Positions 15,385-25,128 of a DNA stretch of 64,000 bases are shown here, in pieces. Source of the stretch: Mesorhizobium sp. ES1-1 (GTDB taxonomy: Bacteria > Pseudomonadota > Alphaproteobacteria > Rhizobiales > Rhizobiaceae); assembly GCF_020164785.1 (NCBI RefSeq), contig NZ_JAIUGX010000007.1, positions 124,001 to 188,000 of the forward strand. The letters run 5' to 3'. Every line of letters starts with the position of its first letter. Within the stretch, counting starts at the first letter, position 1. The notes below the pieces were generated by a model that was not told the origin of the DNA, did no database searches, and saw nothing but the letters and a program-made list of their open reading frames with translations. A program made the translations under genes and the position numbers.

Positions 15385-18300
15385 TCAGCTGCACCCGCTC
15401 GTCGAACCACACGTATCGCACTTCTCGCAGGTGCCGTTCCGCACCATGGTGAAGTTGTGGCATTCCGAGCATTCGTTGCCGGTGTAGCCCTGCATCAGCG
15501 ATTGCTGGCGCCTTGTCGCGGCAAGCGCCTTCGCCTCGGCGGCCTCGCTGGCGGCGGCGTCGGTGAACAGGGTCGAGGCGCCCGAAGCCTCGTTAACGGC
15601 TTCCTCGTGGACGATGTCCTCGACCAGTTCCTTGGCCCGCTCCTCATAGTCGCGCTTGTAGGCGCTGGCCTCGTCGCTGGCCGGCTTCAGCGCCAGCACG
15701 TTGGAGCCGGAAAAGGCTGTCGTCACGGTCCGGCCGGGGGCAGGGGTGGCCGAAGCACCGGCGAAGCCCTTCGGCTCCGAGCCGGCGCCCGAGACCAGCT
15801 TGACCGGCGAGGCGCCGCGCATCAGGCCCTTCGAGAAAGGCGTCGCCTTGCCTTCGGTGATGCCGCGGCCGAGCGCCGTCTTGTCGAAGTCAGACTGGTC
15901 GACATGGGCGAGGTCGTGGCGGCCGAGATAGGAGACGGCAAGTTCGCGGAACACATAGTCGAGGATCGACGTGGCGTTCTTGATCGCGTCATTGCCCTGC
16001 ACCATGCCGGCCGGCTCGAACTTGGTGAAGGTGAAGGCCTCGACATACTCATCGAGCGGCACGCCGTACTGCAGGCCGAGCGAGATGGCGATGGCGAAAT
16101 TGTTCATCATCGCACGGAAGGCAGCGCCCTCCTTGTGCATGTCGATGAAGATCTCGCCGATACGGCCGTCATCGAATTCGCCGGTGCGCAGATAGACCTT
16201 GTGGCCGCCGACAACCGCCTTCTGGGTATAGCCCTTGCGGCGGTTCGGCAGTTTCTCGCGATCGCGGTAGAGCCGCTCGACGACGCGCTCGACGATCTTC
16301 TCCGTCACCTGCACCGCGCGCTGCGCGGCCGGCGCGGCGATCAGCTGCTCGATGGCTTCGTCCTCATCGTCCTCGGCATCGGCGAGCAGCGACGAGTTCA
16401 GCGGCTGCGACAGCTTCGAACCGTCCCGATAGAGCGCGTTGGCCTTCAGCGCCAGCTTCCATGACAGCATGTAGGCGCCCTTGGCGTCTTCCACCGTCGC
16501 GTCGTTGGGCATGTTGATGGTCTTGGAGATGGCGCCCGAGATGAAGGGCTGCGCTGCCGCCATCATCATGATGTGGCTGTTGATCGACAGCGAACGCTTG
16601 CCGATCTTCCCGCACGGGCTGGCGCAGTCGAACACCGCGATGTGCTCCGGCTTCAGGAAGGGCGCGCCTTCAAGCGTCATCGCTCCGCAGACATGGATGT
16701 TGGCGGCTTCGATGTCCTTCCTGGAGAAGCCCAGCGCCGGCAGGATCTCGAACGAAAAATCGTTGAGCTGCTCGTCAGTGAAACCGAAATTCTCCTTCAC
16801 CCAGTCGGCGCCAAGCGTCCACTGGTTGAAGACGAACTTGATGTCGAAGGCCGACTTCAGCGCCGCGTTGAGCGCCGCGATCTTCTCGTCGGTGAAGCCC
16901 TTTGCCTTGAGCGAGCCGGGGTTGACGCCGGGCGCCTGGTTCAGATTGCCGTGGCCGACTGCGTAGGCCTCCATCTCGGCGATCTGGGCTTCCGTGTAGC
17001 CGAGCGTGCGCAGCGCTTCCGGAACGGCGCGGTTGATGATCTTGAAGTAGCCGCCGCCGGCCAGCTTCTTGAACTTCACCAGGGCGAAGTCGGGCTCGAT
17101 GCCGGTGGTGTCGCAATCCATGACCAGGCCGATCGTGCCGGTCGGCGCGATGACGGTCGCCTGTGCGTTGCGATAGCCATGCTCCTCGCCAAGCTCGATG
17201 GCGCGGTCCCAGGCGGCCTTGGCATGTGTCGCCAGTTCCTGCTGCTTGAGGTCGGAGGCGACCAGCGGCACGGGATTGACCGCCAGCTTCTCGTAGCCCT
17301 GCGTTTCGCCATAGGCGGCGCGGCGATGGTTGCGCATGACGCGCAGCATGTTCTGGGCATTACGGTCGTAGTCGGCGAAGGCGCCGAGTTCACCGGCCAT
17401 CTCGGCCGAGGTGGCATAGGCCACGCCGGTCATGATCGCGGTCAGCGCGGCGCAGATCGCGCGGCCTTCATCCGAGTCATAGGGAATGCCCGAGGTCATC
17501 AGCAGGCCGCCAATATTGGCATAGCCCAGGCCGAGCGTGCGGTATTCGTATGACTGCTTGGCGATCTCCTTCGACGGGAACTGCGCCATCATCACCGAGA
17601 TTTCGAGCACGATCGTCCACAGCCGAACCGTGTGCTCATAGGCCGCGATATCGATCGTGCCGTCGGCGTTGCGGTAGGGCAGCAGGTTGATCGAGGCGAG
17701 GTTGCAGGCCGTGTCGTCCAGGAACATGTATTCCGAGCACGGGTTGGACGCCCGGATCGCACCGGCCGAGGCGCAGGTGTGCCAGTCGTTCATCGTCGTG
17801 TTGAAATGCAGGCCCGGATCGGCCGAGGCCCAGGCGGCGTAGCCGATCTTTTCCCAGAGGTCGCGGGCCTTGAGAGTCTTCATGACCTTGCCGTCCTTGC
17901 GGGCGGTGAGGTGCCAGTCGGCGTCGTCTTCGACGGCACGCAGGAAATTGTCCTTCAGCGACACCGAATTGTTGGAGTTCTGGCCCGAAACAGTGAGGTA
18001 GGCATCCGAGTCCCAGTCGGTGTCGTAGGTCTTGAACGACATCGAGCTGTAGCCCTGCCTGGCGAACTGGATGACGCGGTAGATATAGTTCTCGGGCACC
18101 GCGTCCTTCTTGGCTGCCTTGATCTCGCGCTTTAGCGCGGTGTTGATCGACGGGTCGAAGCAATCCTCGCCATTGCCTTCGCAATTGACGCAGGCCTTCA
18201 TGATCGCCTCGAGATGCTTCTTGACGATCTTCGAGCCGGTCACCAGCGAGGCGACCTTCTGCTCTTCATTGACCTTCCAGTCGATGAATTCCTCGATATC

Positions 18301-19167
18301 GGGGTGGTCGGCGTCGACGATGACCATCTTGGCGGCGCGGCGCGTCGTGCCGCCCGACTTGATGGCGCCCGCGGCGCGGTCGCCGATTTTGAGGAAGCTC
18401 ATCAGACCGGACGAACGGCCGCCGCCGGACAGCTTTTCGCCTTCGCCGCGCAGCATGGAGAAGTTGGAGCCGGTGCCCGAACCGTATTTGAACAGGCGCG
18501 CCTCGCGCACCCACAGATCCATGATGCCGCCCTCGTTGACGAGGTCGTCCTGCACGCCCTGGATGAAGCAGGCATGCGGCTGCGGGTGCTCGTAGGAGGA
18601 TTTGGACTTGGTCAGCTTGCCGGTGAACGGGTCGACATAGAAGTGACCCTGGCTCGGCCCGTCAATGCCATAGGCCCAGTGCAGGCCGGTGTTGAACCAT
18701 TGCGGCGAATTCGGCGCCACGCGTTGCGTGGCCAGCATGTAGGCAAGCTCGTCGCGGAAGGCGCGTGCGTCATCTTCCGATCCCTTGAAGTAGCCGCCCT
18801 TCCAGCCCCAGTAGGTCCAGGTGCCGGCCAGCCGGTCGAAGACCTGGCGGGCATCGATCTCGGATCCGTAGCGCTCGGCTTCCGGAAGCTTGGCGAGTTC
18901 GGCCTCGTCGGCGACGGACCGCCACAGGAAGGACGGGACGTCATTCTCCTCGACCTTCTTCAGGCGCGCCGGAACGCCCGCCTTGCGGAAATACTTCTGC
19001 GCCAGGATGTCGGCGGCGACCTGCGAGAACTGCGCCGGCACATCGATGTTGTCCAAGCGGAACACCACCGAGCCATCGGGATTCTTGATCTCGGACAGCG
19101 CCTTGCGAAATTCGATCTCCGCGTAAGCTGACTGCCCTGGCTTGGTGAAACGACGCTCGATGCGCAT
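15385..19167 (-). CDS. nrdJ: Adenosylcobalamin-dependent (class II) ribonucleoside-diphosphate reductase
   Basis: 1260 aa, the full length of alphaproteobacterial NrdJ. Reduces ribonucleotides to deoxyribonucleotides using a B12-generated thiyl radical, so it needs no oxygen. Visible signatures: [20 protein letters not shown] (substrate-site Cys and NxCxE catalytic residues), the finger-loop [24 protein letters not shown], and a C-terminal zinc-ribbon-like tail ECSECHNF...CEKCDTCGS that carries the redox-active cysteines. No paired small subunit is needed. Upstream are two NrdR-type boxes 31 bp apart and no cobalamin riboswitch that I can see. Sits next to two FixK-box genes. Confidence 0.97.
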   Translation of the reverse strand: MRIERRFTKPGQSAYAEIEFRKALSEIKNPDGSVVFRLDNIDVPAQFSQVAADILAQKYFRKAGVPARLKKVEENDVPSFLWRSVADEAELAKLPEAERYGSEIDARQVFDRLAGTWTYWGWKGGYFKGSEDDARAFRDELAYMLATQRVAPNSPQWFNTGLHWAYGIDGPSQGHFYVDPFTGKLTKSKSSYEHPQPHACFIQGVQDDLVNEGGIMDLWVREARLFKYGSGTGSNFSMLRGEGEKLSGGGRSSGLMSFLKIGDRAAGAIKSGGTTRRAAKMVIVDADHPDIEEFIDWKVNEEQKVASLVTGSKIVKKHLEAIMKACVNCEGNGEDCFDPSINTALKREIKAAKKDAVPENYIYRVIQFARQGYSSMSFKTYDTDWDSDAYLTVSGQNSNNSVSLKDNFLRAVEDDADWHLTARKDGKVMKTLKARDLWEKIGYAAWASADPGLHFNTTMNDWHTCASAGAIRASNPCSEYMFLDDTACNLASINLLPYRNADGTIDIAAYEHTVRLWTIVLEISVMMAQFPSKEIAKQSYEYRTLGLGYANIGGLLMTSGIPYDSDEGRAICAALTAIMTGVAYATSAEMAGELGAFADYDRNAQNMLRVMRNHRRAAYGETQGYEKLAVNPVPLVASDLKQQELATHAKAAWDRAIELGEEHGYRNAQATVIAPTGTIGLVMDCDTTGIEPDFALVKFKKLAGGGYFKIINRAVPEALRTLGYTEAQIAEMEAYAVGHGNLNQAPGVNPGSLKAKGFTDEKIAALNAALKSAFDIKFVFNQWTLGADWVKENFGFTDEQLNDFSFEILPALGFSRKDIEAANIHVCGAMTLEGAPFLKPEHIAVFDCASPCGKIGKRSLSINSHIMMMAAAQPFISGAISKTINMPNDATVEDAKGAYMLSWKLALKANALYRDGSKLSQPLNSSLLADAEDDEDEAIEQLIAAPAAQRAVQVTEKIVERVVERLYRDREKLPNRRKGYTQKAVVGGHKVYLRTGEFDDGRIGEIFIDMHKEGAAFRAMMNNFAIAISLGLQYGVPLDEYVEAFTFTKFEPAGMVQGNDAIKNATSILDYVFRELAVSYLGRHDLAHVDQSDFDKTALGRGITEGKATPFSKGLMRGASPVKLVSGAGSEPKGFAGASATPAPGRTVTTAFSGSNVLALKPASDEASAYKRDYEERAKELVEDIVHEEAVNEASGASTLFTDAAASEAAEAKALAATRRQQSLMQGYTGNECSECHNFTMVRNGTCEKCDTCGSTSGCS

Positions 19168-19788
19168 TGGTCCGATCCCTTTTGTCTATATATAGCGCGT
19201 TTCCCCAGGGATTTCCGCCCCAATGTGAAACACGCAAGTCCGCAGTCCGCCGGCATCCGAAGACAGCCGGCTCTCCATCTCGCGGTCTTCCGCGGCGCCT
19301 GCTGCTCAAGCTCCCTTCGAAGCCTTCCGCTCAGCACGCCGACGGACCCGCAGGTCCCTCAAAGCTGATTTTTTCGATTCCCTCGCTGGAGGGAAATTCA
19401 CATTATCTAGCGCCGAACCTACCTGCAAACACTAAATATAGTATTAACAGACAATTTATTCCAGTCCGACAAGTCTCCCTTTCTCGGTTCCCGGGCGCGC
19501 GATCTCCACGCCTCCGCCAGCCTCATGGACAGGCGGAAATGCGAGACGGGACGCACATAATCCGGGAAAAGACCGGGCTCAAAACTATCCGGCCGCACTC
19601 TCAACAGGAGCACATGGCCTATAAAAGGCGACTCGTTTTGCGCCGTCAAGGATTCGTTTGCGAAGCTTTTGTGACCCCAACATCTTGTGTGTCACATATG
19701 TGGATAACGGGGATAGACTCACTCCCGATCGATCCCGGGGCAGGCGTTCGAAGCCCGACAGCAAACTGGCACCCACAGCTTGAGGCGG
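19168..19788. other. 621-bp leader/intergenic region of nrdJ
   Basis: AT-richer than its surroundings. It holds two NrdR-type boxes and a small hairpin (TTCCCTC-GCTG-GAGGGAA, 19378-19395). A possible minus-strand promoter (TTTGCA, 16-17 nt, GATAAT) lies between and over the boxes. Long frames on the plus strand here have no domain, start signal or coding bias that I trust. Confidence 0.6.
19400..19444 (-). promoter_or_regulatory. Paired NrdR boxes upstream of nrdJ
   Basis: Two near-palindromes, ACATTATCTAGCGC (19400-19413) and ACTAAATATAGTAT (19431-19444), match the NrdR consensus ACwAtATmTwGtGt at 11 and 12 of 14 positions. Their equivalent bases are 31 bp apart, the three-helical-turn spacing typical of NrdR-repressed RNR genes. 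The only gene they can serve is nrdJ, whose start is ~230 nt away. Confidence 0.7.
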
Positions 19789-20094
19789 TCAGCCGTAATG
19801 CAATTTTGGCTTGGGCTCGCGTCCGATAAATTTGACCCCCATCCGGTCGTTGCGCCGCCAGCGCACCTCGCATCGGTAGCTGGTGCGATCGAGCGGCACG
19901 TAGAGAAGGAACTGGTCCGGGATGCTGGCCTCGACAGGGATCTTCAACTCTGCACCATTCTCATGCTGATTGCGCAGCATGCAGCCGATCTCGGAGTCCT
20001 TGAGACCGGTGATGATCGTTCCGCCCTTGAGGACGCGCGAACGGTGGTCGCGCTCGGGCGTCTCTGCCTGAAAGGTGTTCGCGGGGTCAGCCAT
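19789..20094 (-). CDS. PilZ-domain protein
   Basis: 101 aa consisting of one PilZ domain: RDHRSRVLKGGTIITG with the arginines that bind c-di-GMP, CMLRNQHENGAELKIP (N-x-S/E-x-x-G-A motif), FLLYVPLDRTSYRCEVRW, and GVKFIG. The second canonical RxxxR is partly altered (DHRSR), so binding affinity may be reduced. Single-domain PilZ proteins act as c-di-GMP adaptors in motility or exopolysaccharide control. Confidence 0.85.
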   Translation of the reverse strand: MADPANTFQAETPERDHRSRVLKGGTIITGLKDSEIGCMLRNQHENGAELKIPVEASIPDQFLLYVPLDRTSYRCEVRWRRNDRMGVKFIGREPKPKLHYG

Positions 20095-20211
20095 AGGTGC
20101 ACCGCCAATATTGTCTAACCCTACCGCCCAACCATTATCAAACCGTTCATGCTGAAATAGCCGTTCAGACGGTTCCGTCGGCGCCCCGACGCAGTCGGAC
20201 GCAGGATCCGG

Positions 20212-20700
20212 TCACGAAAATCCATGTGGGTCGGCGCAGAAATAGGCGACGATCTGGCAAAGATCCGGCTCATTGAGCATGCGCACGGCATCCGAGGATC
20301 GCACCCATTTGCGGGTGCGCGCCCGTTTTTCCTTCCACTGGTCCGCCACCTTTTCCACCAGCAGCGGAAACACCAGCACTTCGCAAGGTACTTCTTCGCC
20401 CGAGGATAGGACCTTGGCATAAAAGTAGCGGCCGGCTTCAAGGGGCGAGATCGTTCCGCGCAGTCCCGCTTCTTCCGCGGCCTCGCGCGCCGCCGCTTCG
20501 CAAAGCGGTTCCTTGGCTTCCGGCCAACCCTTGGGGAGCACCCAACGGCCGGTGTCGCGGCTGGTGATCAGCATGATTTCGATGCCGTCCCCCGTGTCTC
20601 TCCAGGGCAGGGCGGCCACCTGCAGACGGCACGGCGCAGTGCCGAAGAGCCGCCGGACCCTTTCGGCAAGATGATTATGCGTCGTTGGCCTCGTCAACAT
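20212..20700 (-). CDS. Nudix hydrolase
   Basis: 162 aa. Complete Nudix box GWPEAKEPLCEAAAREAAEEAG (Gx5Ex7REUxEExGU). The surrounding LPKGWPE and the DIPP-like context (YFYAKVLSSGEEVPCEVLVFPL) resemble diadenosine/diphosphoinositol polyphosphate phosphohydrolases of alphaproteobacteria. Substrate not determinable from sequence. Confidence 0.9.
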   Translation of the reverse strand: MLTRPTTHNHLAERVRRLFGTAPCRLQVAALPWRDTGDGIEIMLITSRDTGRWVLPKGWPEAKEPLCEAAAREAAEEAGLRGTISPLEAGRYFYAKVLSSGEEVPCEVLVFPLLVEKVADQWKEKRARTRKWVRSSDAVRMLNEPDLCQIVAYFCADPHGFS

Positions 20701-20894
20701 CGGAGAAGCTAGCCCCAGCCTCCAGAATCGTTTGCCGTCTCACGAATCTTAAGGTCAATTGTCGACAATAAAAGTAAAAACTTCGTCCAGCCGGGCCAGA
20801 TCCCGGAAACGCTCTCGATTTCGCGAATTGAGCGCCGGCCTGGGTGGGTCCTTCTTCGATGACAGCGAAGCGCCTTTGACGGCGAGGCCGCGAC

Positions 20895-21395
20895 TCAGCC
20901 GGCGTGGTCGTCGGCGATCGGCTTCTGATAGGCGAACCCCATGTCCCAGGGGAAATAGATCCAGGTATCCTGGCTGACCTCGGTGACGAACGTATCGACC
21001 AGCGGCCGGCCCTTCGGTTTGGCGTAGACGGTGGCGAAATGCGCCTTGGGCAGCATTGCCCTGACGATGCCGGCGGTCTTTCCGGTGTCGGTGAGATCGT
21101 CGATGATCAGCACATCGGCGCCGTTCTCGGCCAGCAACTCCGGCGCCACCCCTTTGAGAACCTGCAATTGCGACTGGGTCGTATAGTCGTGGTAGGAGGC
21201 GACGCTGACCGTCTCGATGACGCGGATGCCGAGTTCGCGCGAAATGATCGCCGCGGGCACCAGGCCGCCACGGGCGATGCAGACAATGGCTTTCCATTGC
21301 CCCCTGTTGGCGCTGGCAAGCCGCCAGGCGAGCGCACGGGCATCACGATGGAACTGGTCCCAGGAGACCGGAAAGGCTTTTTCGGGAAGAGACAT
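20895..21395 (-). CDS. gpt: Xanthine phosphoribosyltransferase
   Basis: 166 aa from ATG 21395, which follows GGAG by 9 nt; an upstream start at 21428 is less likely. Salvages xanthine and guanine with PRPP. The PRPP loop is [14 protein letters not shown] and the family-specific [19 protein letters not shown] lies N-terminal. The C-terminal [10 protein letters not shown] is the usual XGPRT ending. Purine salvage fits with the adenine deaminase gene far downstream. Confidence 0.92.
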   Translation of the reverse strand: MSLPEKAFPVSWDQFHRDARALAWRLASANRGQWKAIVCIARGGLVPAAIISRELGIRVIETVSVASYHDYTTQSQLQVLKGVAPELLAENGADVLIIDDLTDTGKTAGIVRAMLPKAHFATVYAKPKGRPLVDTFVTEVSQDTWIYFPWDMGFAYQKPIADDHAG

Positions 21396-21507
21396 GTCAT
21401 GGCTCCGCGGCGCGCGGGCGTCGCGCACGAGCCCGCAGGGGAATGCGCGCGGAATTAACTGGAAAGCCCGACACTTGGCAAGGGCGGGCGAGCGATCGTC
21501 CCGGAGC

Positions 21508-22341
21508 TCAGCGCGACAGGAAGGCTGCCACCGGAACCGTCCGCAGAACCGTGCGCGTCACGCCGCCAAAAAGCAGCTGGCGCAGCCATGAGTGGCTGTA
21601 GGCGCCCAGAACCAGGAGATCGGCGCCGCTTTCCGCTATCCTGGTCTGAATGACGTCGTCGACGGAGATGCCTTCCGATTTGAGCACCGAAACGCTGACC
21701 GTGGCGCCATGCCGGGAGAGGGCGGACGCGATTTCGGCGCCGGCGGCCTCCGGGCTGTCGTCGAGAGATTCGGGCGGATCGATAACCAATATGTCGGTCT
21801 TCTCGGCTTCAATGATGAAGGGCAGTGCGTCGAAAGCGGCGCGAGCCGCCTCCTTGCTGCCATTCCAGGCAAGCAGCACATGCTTGAAGCTGGTGACGAG
21901 CGGTCCTGAATGCGGCACAACCAGCACCGGCCTGCCGGCGTCATACACAAGCGTATCGACGTCGGCACTTGGATCGCCGCTCGACTCGCGTTGGGCGGCG
22001 ATGATCAGGTCGGCTGTGCGGACGCTGGATATGCCGGTCAAGGCGCTGTCACCGGAGAAGCTCTCGAGGCTGCGCCATTCGAACGACAGTCCGGAATTCT
22101 CGATATGCCGCAGGAACGTCGCCTCAAGCTTGTCGGCGCGCTCCCGGCTCATTTCAGCCGACACCTGCAGGAATTCGGTGTCGGGAAAGCCAGTGGCCGA
22201 GGTGTAGGGCACCGGCAGCGCTTCGGCGTGGATACCGATCAGATGGCTCTGGAACCGTGCGGCGAGGGGGATGGCGCAGTCGAGAACGCGCTCAGCGTCC
22301 TGCTCGTTCTGCAGAATGGCAACGATGGTTTTGAATTGCAT
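21508..22341 (-). CDS. Tandem universal stress protein
   Basis: 277 aa from ATG 22341 (GAGGGG upstream). Two UspA repeats, ~1-140 and ~145-277; the second ends with [25 protein letters not shown], a clear G-x2-G-x9-G-(S/T) nucleotide-binding variant. Family members act in stress survival and dormancy. No operon partners are evident. Confidence 0.88.
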   Translation of the reverse strand: MQFKTIVAILQNEQDAERVLDCAIPLAARFQSHLIGIHAEALPVPYTSATGFPDTEFLQVSAEMSRERADKLEATFLRHIENSGLSFEWRSLESFSGDSALTGISSVRTADLIIAAQRESSGDPSADVDTLVYDAGRPVLVVPHSGPLVTSFKHVLLAWNGSKEAARAAFDALPFIIEAEKTDILVIDPPESLDDSPEAAGAEIASALSRHGATVSVSVLKSEGISVDDVIQTRIAESGADLLVLGAYSHSWLRQLLFGGVTRTVLRTVPVAAFLSR

Positions 22342-22419
22342 GACACCCCTCGGTTCACGAGTGATCTTACTCGCAGGAAGAAAACGTGCCGGCACCGTGC
22401 CTGGTTCCGGTGTCGACGG

Positions 22420-23163
22420 TCAACCTGCGGTGGCGGCGACGCGCGCGACCATCGCCTCGACATCGGCGCGCGCGGCCTCCAGTGCCTCCTGGCTCCGTGC
22501 GCGCACGACCAGTTCGGTCCAGAACTTGCCGTCGGCGAATTTTGGGTAGGAGCCGATAATGGTGTCTGGATGAGCTTTCTGAATATCGCCCAGCGGTCTG
22601 CCGATCAGGCCTTCGCCGAACGGACATTGTACCGTGGCCGACAGCATTTTGGTGCCGGTCTTTAGGGTCGGCAAGACATTGTCGAGCATGGCCTGGAAGA
22701 TCGACGGCACGCCGGCCATGACGTGGACGTTGCCTATGCGGAAGCCCGGCGCGATGGACACCGGATTGTCGATATGGTCGGCGCCACGCGGCATGCGCGC
22801 CATGCGCTTGCGGGCCTCGGTGTATTCTATGCCGCGCGCGGCATAGCTCGCTTCCAGCATCGCGTAGGCCTTGGCGTCGTATTCGCACGGTACGCCGAAG
22901 GCCTTGGAAATCGAATCCGCAGTGATGTCATCATGGGTCGGACCGATGCCGCCGGTGGTGAACACATAGGTGTAACGGGCGCGCAGCGCATTCACCGCCG
23001 CGACGATCTCGTCTTCGTCGTCGGGGACTATCCGCACTTCCTTCAGGTCGATGCCGATCGCCGTCATGATATCGGCCAGATGGCCGATGTTCTTGTCCTT
23101 GGTGCGGCCCGAGAGAATCTCGTCACCGATGACGAGCATGGCGGCGGTAACGATTTCGGTCAT
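22420..23163 (-). CDS. CinA-like molybdopterin-binding domain protein
   Basis: 247 aa from ATG 23163. The MoCF_biosynth domain is clear: AAMLVIGDEILSGRTKDKN, YVFTTGGIGPTHDDITADS and the C-terminal SYPKFADGKFWTELVVRARS. It lacks the C-terminal nicotinamide-mononucleotide deamidase domain of full CinA. Related stand-alone proteins may be ADP-ribose pyrophosphatases. Ordinary single gene. Confidence 0.87.
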   Translation of the reverse strand: MTEIVTAAMLVIGDEILSGRTKDKNIGHLADIMTAIGIDLKEVRIVPDDEDEIVAAVNALRARYTYVFTTGGIGPTHDDITADSISKAFGVPCEYDAKAYAMLEASYAARGIEYTEARKRMARMPRGADHIDNPVSIAPGFRIGNVHVMAGVPSIFQAMLDNVLPTLKTGTKMLSATVQCPFGEGLIGRPLGDIQKAHPDTIIGSYPKFADGKFWTELVVRARSQEALEAARADVEAMVARVAATAG

Positions 23164-23338
23164 GGAAGGCTCCGGCAAGACGGTGCCCTGAGATAGCGCG
23201 GCGCGGTCGCCGCCGCAATGCCGGCCGAGCGGTGAACAATCTGTGCCCATATGCGGAGTATCCTTCGGGCCTCCATGCCCCTAGATAGTTCCATTCCGGT
23301 GGCCTCGGGCTCTGGGCTTTTCAATCAAGGAGATGGAA

Positions 23339-23938
23339 ATGGCGAAGGTACTTGTTCTCTACTACTCGAGTTGGGGCCACATGGAACAGATGGCCAAGGC
23401 CGCTGCAGAAGGGGCCCGCGAGGCCGGCGCCGAGGTGACCATCAAGCGCGTTGCCGAACTGGTGCCGGAAGAGGTCGCCAAGGCCGCCCACTACAAACTG
23501 GACCAGGAGGCCGCGATCGCCGATCCGCTCGAGCTTGGCGAATACGACGCCATCATCGTCGGCGCCTCGACGCGCTATGGCGCCATGGCGGCCCAGCTGA
23601 AGAACTTCTTCGACCAGACCGGGCCGCTATGGGCCAAGGGCGCACTCGTGAACAAGGTTGGCTCGGTCATGGTATCGACCGCGACACAGCATGGCGGCGC
23701 CGAGCTCGCGCTCATCAGCACGCAAGCCATGCTGCAGCATCACGGCCTGATCATCGTGCCGCTGTCCTACGCATATCAGGGCCAGATGGGCAATGATGTC
23801 GTGCGTGGCGGCGCGCCCTACGGCATGACGACGACCAGCGACAGCGACGGTTCGCGCCAGCCTTCGGCGCAGGAACTCGAAGGCGCGAAATTCCAGGGCA
23901 AACGCGTTGCCGAGATCACTATCAAGCTACACGGCTGA
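23339..23938 (+). CDS. wrbA: NAD(P)H:quinone oxidoreductase WrbA
   Basis: 199 aa, ATG 23339 with GGAG ahead. Flavodoxin-like fold: [18 protein letters not shown] is the FMN phosphate loop, and [19 protein letters not shown] plus [13 protein letters not shown] are the WrbA signatures. Two-electron quinone reduction protects against redox cycling. Followed by a strong hairpin terminator. Confidence 0.95.
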   Translation: MAKVLVLYYSSWGHMEQMAKAAAEGAREAGAEVTIKRVAELVPEEVAKAAHYKLDQEAAIADPLELGEYDAIIVGASTRYGAMAAQLKNFFDQTGPLWAKGALVNKVGSVMVSTATQHGGAELALISTQAMLQHHGLIIVPLSYAYQGQMGNDVVRGGAPYGMTTTSDSDGSRQPSAQELEGAKFQGKRVAEITIKLHG

Positions 23939-23983
23939 TCTCAAAATGTGGTGACGCGGCGGTTTGATAACACCGACCGTCAA

Positions 23984-24015
23984 CGAAAAGGGCGGCCTCG
24001 GGGCCGCCCTTTTCG
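23984..24015. terminator. Strong bidirectional intrinsic terminator
   Basis: A perfect 14-bp stem (CGAAAAGGGCGGCC and complement) with a TCGG tetraloop, A4 on one side and T4 on the other, between the convergent wrbA and DUF2188 genes. It can work in both directions. Confidence 0.9.
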
Positions 24016-24082
24016 CGTTAAGCTCGCTAGGCGAAATGAGTGGACCGGAGCCAGGTTTGCAGGCTCCGGACGGCCGTGGAAC

Positions 24083-24322
24083 TCAGTCGGAAACTTCTGT
24101 CTGTGGCCGGTCCCGGCCGTCCGCGAGTTCTTCGTGCCATTTACCGTCGGCATCCTCGTACTGGATACCGTCGGTCGCGCCGGCGACCTGTTGCTCTGCC
24201 GAAGCGATCTCGGCCGCGCGCAATGCGTCTTGATGCGTGGGGAATGTTTCCGAGAATGTCGCGCCGACCTTGTAGGCCCATCCGCCGTCATGCTCGACGA
24301 TCTTGTAAGTCAGCTTCGCCAT
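24083..24322 (-). CDS. DUF2188 family small protein
   Basis: 79 aa. Matches DUF2188 throughout: YKIVEHDGGWAYKVG, then FPTHQDALRAAEIASAEQQ, then IQYEDADGKWHEEL. Function unknown; typical small, acidic, soluble protein of Rhizobiales, often stress-linked. Confidence 0.85.
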   Translation of the reverse strand: MAKLTYKIVEHDGGWAYKVGATFSETFPTHQDALRAAEIASAEQQVAGATDGIQYEDADGKWHEELADGRDRPQTEVSD

Positions 24323-24353
24323 GAAAAGTCTCCGGTTCTAAAGCCCGGCCTGC

Positions 24354-24632
24354 TCAATGCAGCCGGTCGTCGCGCAGTTTGTCGTCCGGCACCAGGACTT
24401 CCGACTCCTTCGCGGCTTCGATCAGTGCCCGGCGCGCATCCGCTGTCGAACGATAACCTTCCAGCACTTTGAGGCAAGTGTCGAGAGCGTCGCGATGGCG
24501 AGGGCCGCGATTGAGCGGCCACACCGTCATGAGACACTCGGCGGCCTCCTGGGTGTCGCGGATATGGCGGTATTTGCCGACGTGGCCGAGTTCGACGACG
24601 ACAGGCGCTTCAAAGGGTTTGTTGTCCATCAT
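24354..24632 (-). CDS. DUF982 family small protein
   Basis: 92 aa from ATG 24632 (ATG 24629 directly behind is equally possible). DUF982 signatures: PVVVELGHVGKYRHIRDTQEA, LMTVWPLNRGPRHRDALDTCLKVL, and DARRALIEAAKES. Small rhizobial family of unknown function. Likely paired with the DUF2188 gene 31 nt downstream. Confidence 0.85.
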   Translation of the reverse strand: MMDNKPFEAPVVVELGHVGKYRHIRDTQEAAECLMTVWPLNRGPRHRDALDTCLKVLEGYRSTADARRALIEAAKESEVLVPDDKLRDDRLH

Positions 24633-24770
24633 GGCCGCAACGCAAAGCAGCCAATTTGGTTGCAAAAGTGTCCGTCAGCCTGCGCCCAAAGGTCGCGACG
24701 TAGGCGGGAAGAGCTTCAGCGTTTGGCCGATGCATATCCCCTGTCCCAGCTCGGACCAGCCAAGCTGGCC

Positions 24771-25046
24771 TCAATAGCCGCAGTCGTTGCTGATCCAGCG
24801 CGCATTCGCCCAGCCGGTTCTGCCGCCGATCTCGACCTGGTACCAGTTTCCGCGCCGGTCGAAAATCTCGGTCTGATCGCCATTGAAAAGTTGACCGATC
24901 ATCCGCGACGACGAGTTCGGCCGTGCCCGCACCGCGAGAAAGCCGCTGCCGGTGGCCAGATTGTAGCGGCCGGACAGGCCGTGCACCGTGCCTTCGCAAT
25001 ATTGCGAGCTGGCCGGCGTGGCCGCGCCCGCCGCGGCCTTACCCAA
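24771..25046 (-). CDS. SH3-domain (SH3_3) protein with no visible signal peptide
   Basis: 91 aa if started at TTG 25046. The bacterial SH3 domain spans FLAVRARPNSSSRMIGQLFNGD, EIFDRRGNWYQVEIGGRTGWA and a C-terminal NDCGY; the YCEGTVHGLSGRYN start is that of exported rhizobial SH3 proteins, which normally follow a signal peptide. Here the part before it (GKAAAGAATPASSQ) is only the end of such a peptide. A neighbouring frame upstream has a hydrophobic stretch, so an indel may have split the leader. Cell-wall binding is the family role. Confidence 0.7.
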   Translation of the reverse strand: MGKAAAGAATPASSQYCEGTVHGLSGRYNLATGSGFLAVRARPNSSSRMIGQLFNGDQTEIFDRRGNWYQVEIGGRTGWANARWISNDCGY

Positions 25047-25128
25047 CCTAACAGCTTGGTGAGGGAATTGGAGCGGGCTATTGCAATTGCCGGGGAGGGA
25101 GGCACCGCCCCGGTGTCGGGAAAGAACC

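Noticed and set aside
15307..18135. Long open frames on the strand opposite nrdJ
   Set aside because: They mirror the codon bias of nrdJ in a high-GC gene, have no domain and no start signals.
19434..19446. Third copy of the TATAG-N2-TTAAC string near the NrdR box
   Set aside because: Only the core 10 bases are shared with the two elements at 32404 and 39530, and they overlap the NrdR palindrome; listed as a remark, not as a third site.
19168..19788. Cobalamin riboswitch for nrdJ
   Set aside because: I searched by eye for the B12 box (GCCACTG) and neighbouring conserved segments on the nrdJ strand and did not find them.
19167..19829. 220-codon plus-strand frame in the nrdJ leader region
   Set aside because: Starts inside the nrdJ start region, no ribosome-binding site, no recognisable motif, and crosses the NrdR boxes and PilZ gene.
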